From Pannonibacter carbonis (GTDB lineage: Bacteria; Pseudomonadota; Alphaproteobacteria; Rhizobiales; Stappiaceae), in NCBI RefSeq assembly GCF_003012935.1, contig NZ_PUDR01000007.1:62001-126000 (forward strand): 64,000 nt of DNA. Reading direction: 5' to 3'. A program made the position numbers and the translations under genes. This document shows, one piece after another, positions 33,847-45,078 of this stretch. A model generated the notes under the pieces. That model did not search any database, was not told where the DNA came from, and saw only the letters and a program-made list of their open reading frames with translations. Numbering within the stretch: position 1 is the stretch's first letter; each line of letters starts with the position of its first letter.

Positions 33847-35511
33847 ATGATCAAGTCACGTCTGGCTGGCGTCTTCATGTCGGCCACGCTTCTGGGTTCC
33901 GCGTCCGGCGCCGCCCTGGCTGCCGATGCCGTGCTGACCGCGCTTCCGGTCCAGCGCACCGCCTGGGTGGAAAACTACAACCCGTTCAACGAATCGACCC
34001 GCCTGCCTTCGATCCAGGATTTCGTCTACGAGCCCCTGGTGATCTTTAACTCGCTGAAGAGCGGCGAGCCGAACTTCCGTCTGGCGACCGGCTATGAGTA
34101 TGGCAGCGACCTGAAGTCGGTGACCTTCAAGCTGCGTGATGGCGTGACCTGGTCGGATGGCGAGCCCTTCAATGCCGATGATGTCGCCTTCACCTTCAAC
34201 ATGGTGCTGAAGACCCCGGCTCTCGACACCCGCTCGATGGCAAAGCTCATCGAAAGCATCGAAGTGATCGATCCGCTCACCGTCAAGTTCAACCTGAAGA
34301 AGGTGAACAGCCTGGCAGCGGACGATATCGTTCGCGTTCCGGTGGTGGCAGAACACATCTGGTCCAAGGTCGCCGATCCGGTGTCTTTCACCAATCCGAA
34401 GCCGGTCGGCACGGGCCCGCTGACCGATTTCCGCCGCTTCACAGAGCAGGAATATCTGCAGTGCCGCAACCCGAACTACTGGGATGCCGCGACGCTGAAG
34501 GTCGACTGCATGCGCTTCCCGCAGATCGCCAACAACGATCAGGCGCTGGCAGCTGCTGCCCGTGGTGACCTCGACTGGATGGGTTCGTTCCTGCCGGACA
34601 TCGAGAACACCTACGTCGCCAAGGACCCGGCCAACCACAAGTACTGGCTGCCGGCTGGCTCCTTCGTGATGTTCAACGTCAACCCGGAATCGCCGAACGA
34701 AGGCAACCGTGCTGCCTTCTCCGACGTCAATTTCCGCCGCGCCCTGTCGATGGCGCTGGACCGTGAAGCGATGGTCGAGATCGCCGGCTACGGCTACCCG
34801 ACCATCAACCAGTATCCGTCCGGTCTTGGCCGCGCTTACCACGCCTGGAACAACCCGGCCGTGGACGAGAAGTTCGGCAAGTACATGCAGAACGATCCGG
34901 AAGCCGCCAAGTCCCTGCTGGCCGAGCATGGCTTCAAGGACACCAACGGCGACGGTTTCGTCGAGGCTCCGAACGGCAAGCCGATCAGTTTCGACATCAT
35001 CGTCCCGAACGGCTGGACCGACTGGGTCAACGCGGCACAGATCGCCGTCGAAGGCCTGAATGCGGTCGGCATCAAGGCCTCGGTCGGCACGCCGGAACAG
35101 GCCGTCTGGAACGAAGCCCTGATCAAGGGCACGTATGACATGGCCCTGAACTCGGCCTTCGTCGGCCCGACGCCCTACACGCACTTTGACACGATCCTGC
35201 ACGAGCGGAACCAGGGCGTGACCCGCTTTGGCGCCGGCCGCTTCAAGAACGCCGAACTGTCGGCCGCCCTTGATGGCTTCACCCAGACCACCGATCAGGC
35301 CAAGCAGAAGGAACTGATCAACACGGTCCAGATGATCGCCGGTGAAAACCTGCCCGTGATCCCGGTGTTCAACAACCCGCGCTGGTATCAGTACAACACC
35401 AAGCGCTTCACCGGCTTCTTCAGCGCCGAAAACCCGGTTGCGAACCCGGTTGTCCATGACAACCAGCCGGAGCGCCTGCTGCACCTGCTCTCCCTGCGTC
35501 CGGTCAACTGA
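33847..35511 (+). CDS. Family-5 (peptide/oligosaccharide) ABC solute-binding protein, chito-oligosaccharide candidate
   Basis: About 554 residues from the ATG at 33847 (GGGAGG upstream) with a signal peptide cleaved after AALAA. It belongs to the large SBP family 5 (DppA/OppA, CBP): DFVYEPLVIFNS, FKLRDGVTWSDGEPFNADDV and the PVGTGPLTDFRRF region are typical. Family-5 proteins bind peptides or, as Vibrio CBP, chitin oligosaccharides. The flanking ChiS-like kinase and GH20 hexosaminidase point to the sugar role. A true terminator-like hairpin with a T-run follows the gene. Confidence 0.87.
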   Translation: MIKSRLAGVFMSATLLGSASGAALAADAVLTALPVQRTAWVENYNPFNESTRLPSIQDFVYEPLVIFNSLKSGEPNFRLATGYEYGSDLKSVTFKLRDGVTWSDGEPFNADDVAFTFNMVLKTPALDTRSMAKLIESIEVIDPLTVKFNLKKVNSLAADDIVRVPVVAEHIWSKVADPVSFTNPKPVGTGPLTDFRRFTEQEYLQCRNPNYWDAATLKVDCMRFPQIANNDQALAAAARGDLDWMGSFLPDIENTYVAKDPANHKYWLPAGSFVMFNVNPESPNEGNRAAFSDVNFRRALSMALDREAMVEIAGYGYPTINQYPSGLGRAYHAWNNPAVDEKFGKYMQNDPEAAKSLLAEHGFKDTNGDGFVEAPNGKPISFDIIVPNGWTDWVNAAQIAVEGLNAVGIKASVGTPEQAVWNEALIKGTYDMALNSAFVGPTPYTHFDTILHERNQGVTRFGAGRFKNAELSAALDGFTQTTDQAKQKELINTVQMIAGENLPVIPVFNNPRWYQYNTKRFTGFFSAENPVANPVVHDNQPERLLHLLSLRPVN

Positions 35512-35525
35512 CCTGATGCCTCTGC

Positions 35526-35554
35526 GGGGCGGCCTGTTCGGCCGCCCCCTTTTT
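35526..35554 (+). terminator. Rho-independent (attenuating) terminator after the binding-protein gene
   Basis: GGGGCGGCC (35526-35534) pairs with 35540-35548 around a 5-base loop and is followed by C then TTTTT. It lies 15 bases after the stop. The permease genes follow on the same strand with only a weak ribosome site, so partial read-through would give more binding protein than permease. Confidence 0.8.
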
Positions 35555-35679
35555 CCGTGCGGCCGAAGGCAGGCGCCAGAACGCACGGCAGGCAACCGGC
35601 ATTCCCCACAGGAACCCCCTGGCCGGCTTCCCTCGCCCCAGGCCGGCGCCGGGGCGCGACGGTGTATTGGACCAGCTTC

Positions 35680-36657
35680 ATGAATTTTCTGCTGAAACGG
35701 CTCGCGTTCTATCTTGTCGCCTTCGTGGTGGCCGCGACCTTCAATTTTATGATCCCGCGCATGATGCCGGGTGACCCGACGGACATCATGCTGTCCCATG
35801 CCGATGGCACGATCCCGCCCGAAGCGCGCGAAGCCCTGAAGGCCACGTTCGGTTTCATCGACGAGCCGTTGCACATCCAGTATGGCAACTACCTCGCCAG
35901 CATCTTCACTTGGGACTTCGGGACCTCGATCAAGTTCTACCCGCTTCCGGTCACCGATGTGCTGCTGATGGCCCTGCCCTGGACCTTGCTGCTGACCGGC
36001 TCCGCGCTGGCGATCTCGTTTTCGGTCGGAACCTTGCTGGGGATCCTTGCCGCCTGGCGCCGCGGCCAGGGCGTCGACATGGTGCTGTCGCCCCTTGCCC
36101 TGGCGATGCAGTCAATCCCGGCGATGGTGGTTGCCCTGACAACCCTTTACATCTTCGCCATCGGCAACCAGATCCTGCCGACCGGCTACGCCTATGATCC
36201 CTCGCTGGATCGCGGTTTCACGGTCGACTTCATCGCCTCCGTCGCGACCCACGCCATCCTGCCGGTCCTGACCCTGAGCCTCGTTTTCACGGGCGGCTAT
36301 CTGGTCACGATGCGCAACAACATGATCGGCCAGCTTGGCGAAGACCATGTGCACATGGCCGAGGCCAAGGGGCTGTCGGATGCCCGCGTCCGCTACGCCT
36401 ATGCGGCCCGCAATGCGCTGCTGCCGTCGGTGACCGCGCTTGCCCTGTCCTTTGGCGCGCTGTTCGGCGGGTCCCTGGTGACGGAGGTGGTGTTCAATTA
36501 CCCCGGCGTCGGCAACCTGCTTTACCTCGGCATCCTGGCGCGCGACTTCCCGCTGATCCAGGGACAGCTGCTGATCATGACGCTGGCCATGCTGACCGCG
36601 AACTTCACGGTCGACATCGCCTACATCTTCCTTGACCCGCGCCTTCGGAAAGCCTGA
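35680..36657 (+). CDS. Opp/Dpp-type ABC permease B (chito-oligosaccharide importer)
   Basis: About 325 residues from the ATG at 35680 (MNFLLKRLAFYL); the frame extends to 35557 but that part is Pro/Arg-rich non-coding-like sequence. DppB-type opening FMIPRMMPGDPTDIML, six hydrophobic segments and the EAA-type loop HVHMAEAKGLSDARVRYAYA followed by RNALLPSVTALAL are visible. LFGGSLVTEVVFNYPGVGNL is a strong family marker. It pairs with the DppC-type subunit whose ATG overlaps its stop. Confidence 0.9.
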   Translation: MNFLLKRLAFYLVAFVVAATFNFMIPRMMPGDPTDIMLSHADGTIPPEAREALKATFGFIDEPLHIQYGNYLASIFTWDFGTSIKFYPLPVTDVLLMALPWTLLLTGSALAISFSVGTLLGILAAWRRGQGVDMVLSPLALAMQSIPAMVVALTTLYIFAIGNQILPTGYAYDPSLDRGFTVDFIASVATHAILPVLTLSLVFTGGYLVTMRNNMIGQLGEDHVHMAEAKGLSDARVRYAYAARNALLPSVTALALSFGALFGGSLVTEVVFNYPGVGNLLYLGILARDFPLIQGQLLIMTLAMLTANFTVDIAYIFLDPRLRKA

Positions 36658-37565
36658 TGACCGGTTTCCTCACTTCCTTCCTGCGCAATCGCAAGGCGGC
36701 CTTCGGCCTCGCCATCGTGCTGCTCTATGTGATGATCGCCCTCCTGGCGCCGGTGATCGCGGGCTATGAACCACTCGCCCGTGTCGCCCGTCCGCACCAG
36801 CCGCCCTCCTGGGATCACTGGCTGGGCACCACCCGTATGGGCCGTGACGTATTCGCCCAGCTCGTCTGGGGCACCCGCACATCGCTGATGGTCGGCCTTG
36901 TCGCCGGCCTGATCGTGACGATCAACGGGACCATCATCGGCATCACCGCCGCCTATTTCGGCGGGGTCGTCGATGAAGTTCTCAACTTCATGACCAATGT
37001 GGTTCTGGTCCTGCCGCAGCTGCCTTTGCTGCTCGTTCTGGCCGCCTTCCTTGGCCAGGTCAGCCCGTGGTCGATCGCCCTGATCATCGGCCTGACCTCC
37101 TGGGCCTGGGGCGCGCGCGTGACCCGTGCCCAGGGGCTGACACTGAAGACCCGCGACTACATCGAAGCCTCGCGCATGCTGGGAGAACCGGCCTGGCGCA
37201 TGATCCTGGTCGAGATGCTGCCGAACCTGTTGTCGATCATCTGCTTCAACTTCATCGGCTCGATCATCTTCACCATCATCACCCAGGCAACGCTTGAGTT
37301 CCTGGGCCTTGGCAGCCCGTTGAACCTCTCCTGGGGCACGATGCTCTACAACGCCCAGACCTCGTCGGCGATCACGGTCGGTGCCTGGTGGGAAGTTGCA
37401 GCGCCCTGCCTTGCCATCGTCTTCATCGGTGTCGGCCTGTCGCTGATGAACTTCGGCGTCGACGAGATCTCCAACCCGCGCCTGCGTACGCTCGGCACCA
37501 TTGGCAAGGCACTGAAACTGCAGCGCGAACTGGATCGTGCCCGGCTGAAGGAGGCCGCCCAATGA
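36657..37565 (+). CDS. Opp/Dpp-type ABC permease C
   Basis: A 302-residue permease with the DppC N-terminal segment (FLRNRKAAFGLAIVLLYVMI), HWLGTTRMGRDVFAQLVWG and the EAA loop YIEASRMLGEPAWRMILVEM followed by LPNLLSII. The start lies on the stop of the B subunit (TGATGA) and its end overlaps the first ATPase gene by 4 bases. With the B subunit it makes the channel for the imported oligosaccharide or peptide. Confidence 0.9.
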   Translation: MTGFLTSFLRNRKAAFGLAIVLLYVMIALLAPVIAGYEPLARVARPHQPPSWDHWLGTTRMGRDVFAQLVWGTRTSLMVGLVAGLIVTINGTIIGITAAYFGGVVDEVLNFMTNVVLVLPQLPLLLVLAAFLGQVSPWSIALIIGLTSWAWGARVTRAQGLTLKTRDYIEASRMLGEPAWRMILVEMLPNLLSIICFNFIGSIIFTIITQATLEFLGLGSPLNLSWGTMLYNAQTSSAITVGAWWEVAAPCLAIVFIGVGLSLMNFGVDEISNPRLRTLGTIGKALKLQRELDRARLKEAAQ

Positions 37566-38374
37566 CCGCGCTGATCGACGTCCGCAACCTTAAGGTCGAC
37601 TATCTGACCCAGACGGGTGCCTTCACCGCCGTGAAAGGCGTGTCGTTCCAGATCGCTCCGGGAGAAATCCTCGGGCTCGCCGGCGAAAGCGGTTGCGGCA
37701 AGAGCACCATCGCCTTCGCCCTGATGCGCCTGCACAAGCCGCCGGCCTTCATTTCCGAAGGCTCGATCCGCTTTGATGGCGAGGACGTGCTGGCGCTGAG
37801 CGATGCGGACCTCAGGGCCTTCCGCTGGTCGAAGGCCGCAATGGTCTTCCAGAGCGCGATGAACTCGCTCAACCCGGTGCTGACCGTGTTCCAGCAGTTC
37901 AACGACATGCTGAAAGCCCACGGCGTCACCGACAAGGCGGCCATTCGCGCCCGCGCCGAGGAGATGCTGGCGATGGTCGGCATCGCCGCTGACCGGCTCG
38001 ACAGCTATCCGCACCAGCTGTCAGGTGGCATGCGCCAGCGTGTTGTCCTTGCACTGGCGCTGACCTTGCGTCCGCGCCTGGTCATCATGGACGAGCCGAC
38101 GACGGCGCTTGATGTGATCGTGCAGCGGGAAATCCTGCAACAGGTGGTGGCGCTCAAGGAAAAGCTTGGCTTCTCCGTGTTGTTCATCACCCATGATCTG
38201 GCCCTGATGGCACAGATCGCCGATCGGATCGCCGTCATGCTGCGCGGCGAGATCGTCGAGATCGGCGAAACGGCGCAGATGGTCAATGACCCGCGCCACG
38301 ACTACACGCGCGCCCTGTGGGAGGCCATGCCGATCCTGAGCGCCCAACCCGAAAAGGGGCTGGCCCATGGCTGA
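37562..38374 (+). CDS. Opp/Dpp-type ABC ATPase D
   Basis: A 270-residue ATPase from the ATG at 37562 (ATGA overlap). Walker A GESGCGKSTIAFALM, Q-loop MVFQSAMNSLNPV, signature LSGGMRQRVVLALAL and Walker B LVIMDEPTTALDV are all present. The ORF can be extended upstream to 37388, but only inside the permease gene. It is somewhat shorter than many DppD proteins, with little of the C-terminal oligopeptide-type Cys-rich extension. The next ATPase gene overlaps its end by 8 bases. Confidence 0.9.
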   Translation: MTALIDVRNLKVDYLTQTGAFTAVKGVSFQIAPGEILGLAGESGCGKSTIAFALMRLHKPPAFISEGSIRFDGEDVLALSDADLRAFRWSKAAMVFQSAMNSLNPVLTVFQQFNDMLKAHGVTDKAAIRARAEEMLAMVGIAADRLDSYPHQLSGGMRQRVVLALALTLRPRLVIMDEPTTALDVIVQREILQQVVALKEKLGFSVLFITHDLALMAQIADRIAVMLRGEIVEIGETAQMVNDPRHDYTRALWEAMPILSAQPEKGLAHG

Positions 38375-39278
38375 CACCTCCCCCATCCTGGCGCTGGAGA
38401 AGGTCTCCAAGACCTTCATCACCAAGCCCGTGTTTGGCCCGGCCCGCCGGGTCGAGGCCCTGCGCCGCGTTTCCCTGACCATCCAGCCCGGCAAGGCGCT
38501 GGCTCTCGTCGGCGAGAGCGGCTCAGGCAAAAGCACGGTTGGCCGTCTGATCGTGCGCCACTATGCCCCGACCGACGGACGCATCCTGTTCGAGGGACAG
38601 GATATCGAGCAGAACCACAGCCGGGCCCTGGAGAAGGCCTATCAGCGCTCGGTGCAGATGGTGTTCCAGGACCCGTTCTCGGCGCTCAATCCGGCCCACA
38701 CCATCCGTCACCACCTGATCCGTCCGCTGCGGCTGCACCAACCGGACCGCGATCCGGAACAGGCGATGCTTGAGCTTCTCGGCGACGTTGAACTCGACCC
38801 GAAGTCGACGCCGGACAAGTATCCGCACGAGCTCTCGGGCGGACAGCGTCAGCGCGTCAATTTCGCCCGCGCACTTGCGGTGAATGCCCGCCTGATCGTT
38901 GCAGACGAGCCGACGTCGATGCTCGACGTCTCGATCCGCAAGTCGGTGCTCGGCCTGATGCGGCGGCTGAAGGACGAGCGCGGACTGGCGCTCCTCTACA
39001 TCACCCATGACATTGCGACCGCGCAGTATCTGGCGGAGGAAACTGCCGTGATGTTCCGCGGCCAGATCGTCGAGCAGGGCCCGACAGCCGAGGTCGTCGG
39101 TGCGCCGCGCCATGCCTACACCCAGCTTCTGCGCGCTGCCGTGCCCGATCCAGCGGTGCGTCTTGGCAGCGACACCACCGGCTTCGCAGAGCGCTCGGCA
39201 GTCGTGCGGACGGACGCGGCCCGCGATGTGGTTGAAATGGCAACCGCCGGTAACGGCCATTTCTTTGCCCTTCACTGA
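38367..39278 (+). CDS. Opp/Dpp-type ABC ATPase F
   Basis: A 303-residue partner ATPase. Walker A GESGSGKSTVGRLI (about residues 50-63), Q-loop MVFQDPFSALNP, signature LSGGQRQRVNFARAL and Walker B LIVADEPTSMLDV are clear. Start is within an 8-base overlap with the D subunit gene. The C-terminal part (HAYTQLLRAAVPDP) is the usual DppF tail, followed by a short divergent extension. The importer (binding protein, B, C, D, F) is therefore complete within 33847-39278. Confidence 0.9.
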   Translation: MADTSPILALEKVSKTFITKPVFGPARRVEALRRVSLTIQPGKALALVGESGSGKSTVGRLIVRHYAPTDGRILFEGQDIEQNHSRALEKAYQRSVQMVFQDPFSALNPAHTIRHHLIRPLRLHQPDRDPEQAMLELLGDVELDPKSTPDKYPHELSGGQRQRVNFARALAVNARLIVADEPTSMLDVSIRKSVLGLMRRLKDERGLALLYITHDIATAQYLAEETAVMFRGQIVEQGPTAEVVGAPRHAYTQLLRAAVPDPAVRLGSDTTGFAERSAVVRTDAARDVVEMATAGNGHFFALH

Positions 39279-39290
39279 GAGTTGAGCGCG

Positions 39291-39746
39291 ATGTCCGACT
39301 TGCTGGTTCCTCTCTACGCCCTGCCCACGCCCCCGGCCTTGCCGGAGGGCCTGGTCGTGCGCCCCGCCCTGCCGCCGGAACACCATGTGGTGACGGCCTT
39401 TGTCGGCAAGCACTTCAGCCCCGGCTGGGTCAGCGAATGCACCGTTGCCCTGGCCGCAAGGCCCGCCCGCATCCTCATTGCCATCGAGAATGGCGAACTG
39501 GCCGGCTTTGCCTGCCACGATGTCACCGCGCGCGGCTTTTTCGGTCCCACCGGTATCGATCCTGCAAAACAGGGGCGCGGCATCGGCCGGCACCTGCTGC
39601 TGCGCGCCCTTGATGCGCTGAAGTCAGACGGCTTTGCCTATGCCGTGATCGGTGCGGCCGGGCCGGTCGACTTCTACGTCAAGACCTGCGGCGCAATCGA
39701 GATCCCCAATTCCACGCCCGGCATCTATCGCGGCCTGCTGCGCTGA
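39291..39746 (+). CDS. GNAT-family N-acetyltransferase in the chito-oligosaccharide operon
   Basis: About 151 residues from the ATG at 39291. The acetyl-CoA loop is IDPAKQGRGIGRHLLLRALD (about residues 88-107), preceded by the LAGFACHDVTARGFFGPTGI strand region typical of GNATs. It lies 12 bases after the importer ATPase gene and before the GH20 hexosaminidase gene. A plausible role is acetylation of glucosamine or chitosan-derived sugars so that they can enter the GlcNAc route, but the family is too broad to call the substrate. Confidence 0.8.
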   Translation: MSDLLVPLYALPTPPALPEGLVVRPALPPEHHVVTAFVGKHFSPGWVSECTVALAARPARILIAIENGELAGFACHDVTARGFFGPTGIDPAKQGRGIGRHLLLRALDALKSDGFAYAVIGAAGPVDFYVKTCGAIEIPNSTPGIYRGLLR

Positions 39747-39864
39747 TGCACCCACCGGTCCGCCCCCGGACCAGTAACGTCAAATATCGACGCCTCACCC
39801 CATTTCCCGACGCCATCAGCGGGATGGCTCAGCCAGACCCCGCGTGCAGACTTCCAGGACAGCC

Positions 39865-41754
39865 ATGACCAAGTACCATCTTGATGTGATCTGGACCGAT
39901 ACCGCCAACGACGGCCGGGAGCTGGCCGTGACCCTGACCAATCTCTCCGACAGCCCCCTGTCGGATTTCTCGGTTGGCTACACCTCGATCACCCGCACCA
40001 TTCGCCCGTCGGTCTGCCAGAACGGCACCATGACCCGGCGCCAGGCCAACTACCATGAATACGCCCCGCCGGCCGGTCTGACGTTGGCACCTGGCGAAAG
40101 CTGGCGCTTCGTCGAGACCTCGCTCAGCCGCAAGGCGCTGCATTCCAACGACGGCCCGAAGAGCGCCTTCGTCATCTTCGCTGACGGCACTGCTGAACAG
40201 GCTTCGGTCGCCGACATGCAGATCGCCGGCTTTGAGGCTGCCCGCGCGGAACGCTCCAACTTCACGCTTGGCGTCCTGCCGCAGCCGGCCAGCGTCGCCG
40301 TTGCGTCCTGGATGGCCAAGGCACCGGTTCACCTGAAGCTTGAAGGCGGTTCGGTCGCCGAGAAGCGCGTGGTTGGCGGCGTCAACGCCCTCGCCCGCCG
40401 TCTCTTCACCCTGCGCGCCAATCCCTTCGTGTTCATGGCACCGGAAGGTGCGGCCGTGCTGCGCCTGGCCGCCAACGCCGCTCTCGCCGAGGAAGCCTAT
40501 CAGATCGATTTCAACGGCTCGGACATTGTCCTGACCTACGGCACCGATCTTGGCCTGCGCCACGGTCTCGTGACACTGGCACAGGGCATGATGGCCGCGC
40601 GTGAGGACGCAGACCGCTTCGCCTTCCCGCATACCGGCCGGATCGAGGATGCACCGCGTCACGTCTGGCGCGGGTCGCATCTCGACGTGTCGCGGCAGGT
40701 CTATCCGCTCGCCGACATCCTGCGCTTTGTCGACATCCTGGCCTGGCACAAGCTCAACCGCCTGCACTGGCACCTGACCGACGATGAAGGCTGGCGCCTC
40801 GAGATCAAGCGCCTGCCGCAGCTGACCGAAATCGGCGCGCACACGGGCCTGAACCGGCCCGTCCTGCCGCAGCTCGGCCATGGTCCCTTCGACCATGGCA
40901 CGTTCTACACCCAGGATCAGGCCCGCGCCGTGGTCGCCCATGGCCGCTCGGTCGGCGTGGAAGTGATGCCGGAAATCGATCTGCCGGGCCATTGCGCCGC
41001 CGCGATCGCCTCGCTGCCGGATCTGGTCGATCCCGATGAGCCGGAAAGCTACTGGTCGATCCAGGGTTACGGCAACAACGCGCTCAACCCCGCGCTCGAC
41101 GCCACCTGGACCTTCACCCAGACGGTTCTGGAAGAACTGCTGGCCGTGTTCCCGTTCGAAGTCATCCACGTGGGCGGCGACGAAGTGGCCCCCGAAGCCT
41201 GGCTGCAATCGCCGAAGGCACAGGAACTGATGGTGCGCGAGCGCATCAACGGCACCGATGGCCTGCAGGCACACTACCTGAAGCGCGTACATGCCTTCCT
41301 CTCAGCCCATGGCCGCATCACCGGTGGCTGGGAAGAGGTCGCCCATGGCGGCGGCGTCTCGCCGGATCGCAGCCTCCTGTTCGCATGGACCTTGCGCGAG
41401 AAGACCGCAGAACTCGCAGCCCTCGGCTATGACGTCGTGTCGTCCCCCGGCCAGACCTACTATCTTGACATGGTCCAGTCGGGTGACTGGAACGAGCCGG
41501 GCGCAAGCTGGGCCGGAGTTACCTCGGTCGAGACCTCTTATGGCTACGAAGCGCAGGGTGATGATCCGCATCTGGCGGTCAAGCTCAAGGGCATTCAGGC
41601 CTGCATCTGGAGCGAGCACCTCACCTCGCGCGAACGTTTCAACCACCAGGTCTTCCCGCGCCTTCCGGCCATCGCGGAAGCGGCGTGGAGCCCGGAAAAG
41701 GTCAAGGACTTCGCCCGGTTCAGCGCCATCGTTCCCCTGATGCCGAAGGCCTGA
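39865..41754 (+). CDS. Beta-N-acetylhexosaminidase, GH20 family
   Basis: A 629-residue enzyme without a visible signal peptide, from the ATG at 39865 (AGGA upstream). An N-terminal carbohydrate-binding-like and GH20b domain (to about residue 255) is followed by the TIM barrel: RGSHLDVSRQVYPL, LHWHLTDDEGWRLEIK and HVGGDEVAP with the catalytic pair Asp439-Glu440. It would cleave terminal GlcNAc from imported chito-oligosaccharides in the cytosol. The preceding 118-base gap has two small hairpins (39758-39773 and 39812-39828) that may separate its expression from the importer. Confidence 0.93.
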   Translation: MTKYHLDVIWTDTANDGRELAVTLTNLSDSPLSDFSVGYTSITRTIRPSVCQNGTMTRRQANYHEYAPPAGLTLAPGESWRFVETSLSRKALHSNDGPKSAFVIFADGTAEQASVADMQIAGFEAARAERSNFTLGVLPQPASVAVASWMAKAPVHLKLEGGSVAEKRVVGGVNALARRLFTLRANPFVFMAPEGAAVLRLAANAALAEEAYQIDFNGSDIVLTYGTDLGLRHGLVTLAQGMMAAREDADRFAFPHTGRIEDAPRHVWRGSHLDVSRQVYPLADILRFVDILAWHKLNRLHWHLTDDEGWRLEIKRLPQLTEIGAHTGLNRPVLPQLGHGPFDHGTFYTQDQARAVVAHGRSVGVEVMPEIDLPGHCAAAIASLPDLVDPDEPESYWSIQGYGNNALNPALDATWTFTQTVLEELLAVFPFEVIHVGGDEVAPEAWLQSPKAQELMVRERINGTDGLQAHYLKRVHAFLSAHGRITGGWEEVAHGGGVSPDRSLLFAWTLREKTAELAALGYDVVSSPGQTYYLDMVQSGDWNEPGASWAGVTSVETSYGYEAQGDDPHLAVKLKGIQACIWSEHLTSRERFNHQVFPRLPAIAEAAWSPEKVKDFARFSAIVPLMPKA

Positions 41755-41759
41755 CACGC

Positions 41760-42956
41760 ATGGACGTTTCCGTCTGGACCTATGCCTGGGACATGCTCGA
41801 CCTCGGGGTCGAGCATGTGACCGGCGAACTGGCGTCGCTTGCCGGCGCCAACCATGTCAGCCTTGCCACCTCCTATCACGCCGGACGCTTCATCCAGCCG
41901 CGGTCGAACCGGCGGAAGATCTACTTTCCTGAAGACGGCACGGTCTATTACGCACCCGATGCCGCGCTCTGGAATGACGCGGAGATTGCGCCCCGGCAGG
42001 CGGCCATCACCCGTGACACCGACCTCGTCGCGCGCCTGTCGGCCGCGCAGGATGCCGCCGGTCTCGGCCTGTCCGCATGGACGGTGTGCCTGCACAATAC
42101 ACGTCTGGCCAGCCTCTACCCCGGCCACGCCCTTACCACGGCCTTCGGCGACCGGCTGGCGTTCGGACTGTGCCCGTCGAGCCCGGCGGCGCGGTTCTAT
42201 GCCCGCACCATGGTGCATGAGATTACCCACCGGTTCCGCCCGGCACGGATCGAGCTGGAAACGCCTGGCTTCCTCGAAGTGGAGCACGGCTTCCACCATG
42301 AGAAGGACGGGGTCAGCCTGACGGCAGACGAATCCTATCTGCTCTCGGTCTGCTTCTGCCGCTACTGCCTTGGCCGGGCTGAGGCGGCCGGTGTCGATGG
42401 CGAGGCGGCCCGCAAGGCCGTTGTCGACATCATCTGCGCGGCCTGCGACCGGGATACGCCGGTCAGCCGTTTTCCCGAGTTCCCGGAAAAGGGCATCGAC
42501 GCCTTCGCCTCCGTTCCCGCGCTGCATGACTATCTGGTCTGGCGGCAGGATCCGGTGATTAGCCTCATCACCGAGATGCGGCAGCTTGCGCATCCGGACA
42601 GCCAGGTGCTCCTTGTCGACGGTCCGGCGGCCTGGCGCGGCGGCGTCGATTTCGACCGCCTCGCCTCGGCCTGCGATGGCATGATCCTGTGCCTCTATGG
42701 CCAGACGCCGCAAGAGACCGGCGCCACTGTGAGCGCCATGCGCAACCGTCTTGGCGCGGACGCCAAACTGATCCTTGGCCTGTCTGCGTTCCAGTCCGTC
42801 GTCCCGTCGGCGGAAGCCCTGTGCCATGCCGCCATCGCCGGTGCGACGGCCGGAGCGGACGGGCTTAACTTCTACAACTATGGCCTCGTTGCCCGTCCGC
42901 GTCTTGGCTGGATGGGCGAGGCCACCGCAGCCTTCCGGGCAGCCCGGATGAGCTGA
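41760..42956 (+). CDS. Unrecognised probable TIM-barrel glycosidase-like protein
   Basis: A 398-residue cytosolic protein whose ATG lies 5 bases after the GH20 stop, so it is surely co-transcribed. I do not recognise the family. Visible features: VSVWTYAWDMLDLG at the start, a LSAWTVCLHNT segment, ELETPGFLEVEHGFHHEK with clustered acidic and His residues, and a CFCRYCLGRA motif (about residue 197) of the kind seen in uncharacterised TIM-barrel glycosidase-like proteins. C-terminal LNFYNYGLVARPRLGWMGEA is also barrel-like. A role on chito-oligosaccharide or a related glycan is inferred from context only. Confidence 0.6.
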   Translation: MDVSVWTYAWDMLDLGVEHVTGELASLAGANHVSLATSYHAGRFIQPRSNRRKIYFPEDGTVYYAPDAALWNDAEIAPRQAAITRDTDLVARLSAAQDAAGLGLSAWTVCLHNTRLASLYPGHALTTAFGDRLAFGLCPSSPAARFYARTMVHEITHRFRPARIELETPGFLEVEHGFHHEKDGVSLTADESYLLSVCFCRYCLGRAEAAGVDGEAARKAVVDIICAACDRDTPVSRFPEFPEKGIDAFASVPALHDYLVWRQDPVISLITEMRQLAHPDSQVLLVDGPAAWRGGVDFDRLASACDGMILCLYGQTPQETGATVSAMRNRLGADAKLILGLSAFQSVVPSAEALCHAAIAGATAGADGLNFYNYGLVARPRLGWMGEATAAFRAARMS

Positions 42957-42967
42957 TGCGGCAGCGA

Positions 42968-42993
42968 GGCCAGCCCGAATGCCCGGGCTGGCC
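42968..42993. terminator. Hairpin between convergent operons
   Basis: A 10-bp perfect stem pairs 42968-42977 with 42984-42993 around a 6-base loop, between the ends of the chito-oligosaccharide and L-fucose operons. No T-run is seen on either side, so efficiency is uncertain. Confidence 0.5.
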
Positions 42994-43021
42994 CGTTCTG
43001 CCCTTTGAGACAGAGCCGGGA

Positions 43022-45074
<2,053 letters not shown>

Positions 45075-45078
<4 letters not shown>

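Noticed and set aside
35557-35679. N-terminal extension of the Opp-type permease B
   Set aside because: The extra 41 codons are Pro/Arg/Gly-rich and lie just after a terminator; family members begin at the MNFLLKR-type segment.
33856-35874. 672-codon open frame on the minus strand
   Set aside because: Antisense to the family-5 binding protein, which has signal peptide, motifs and a ribosome site; the antisense product has no recognisable domain.
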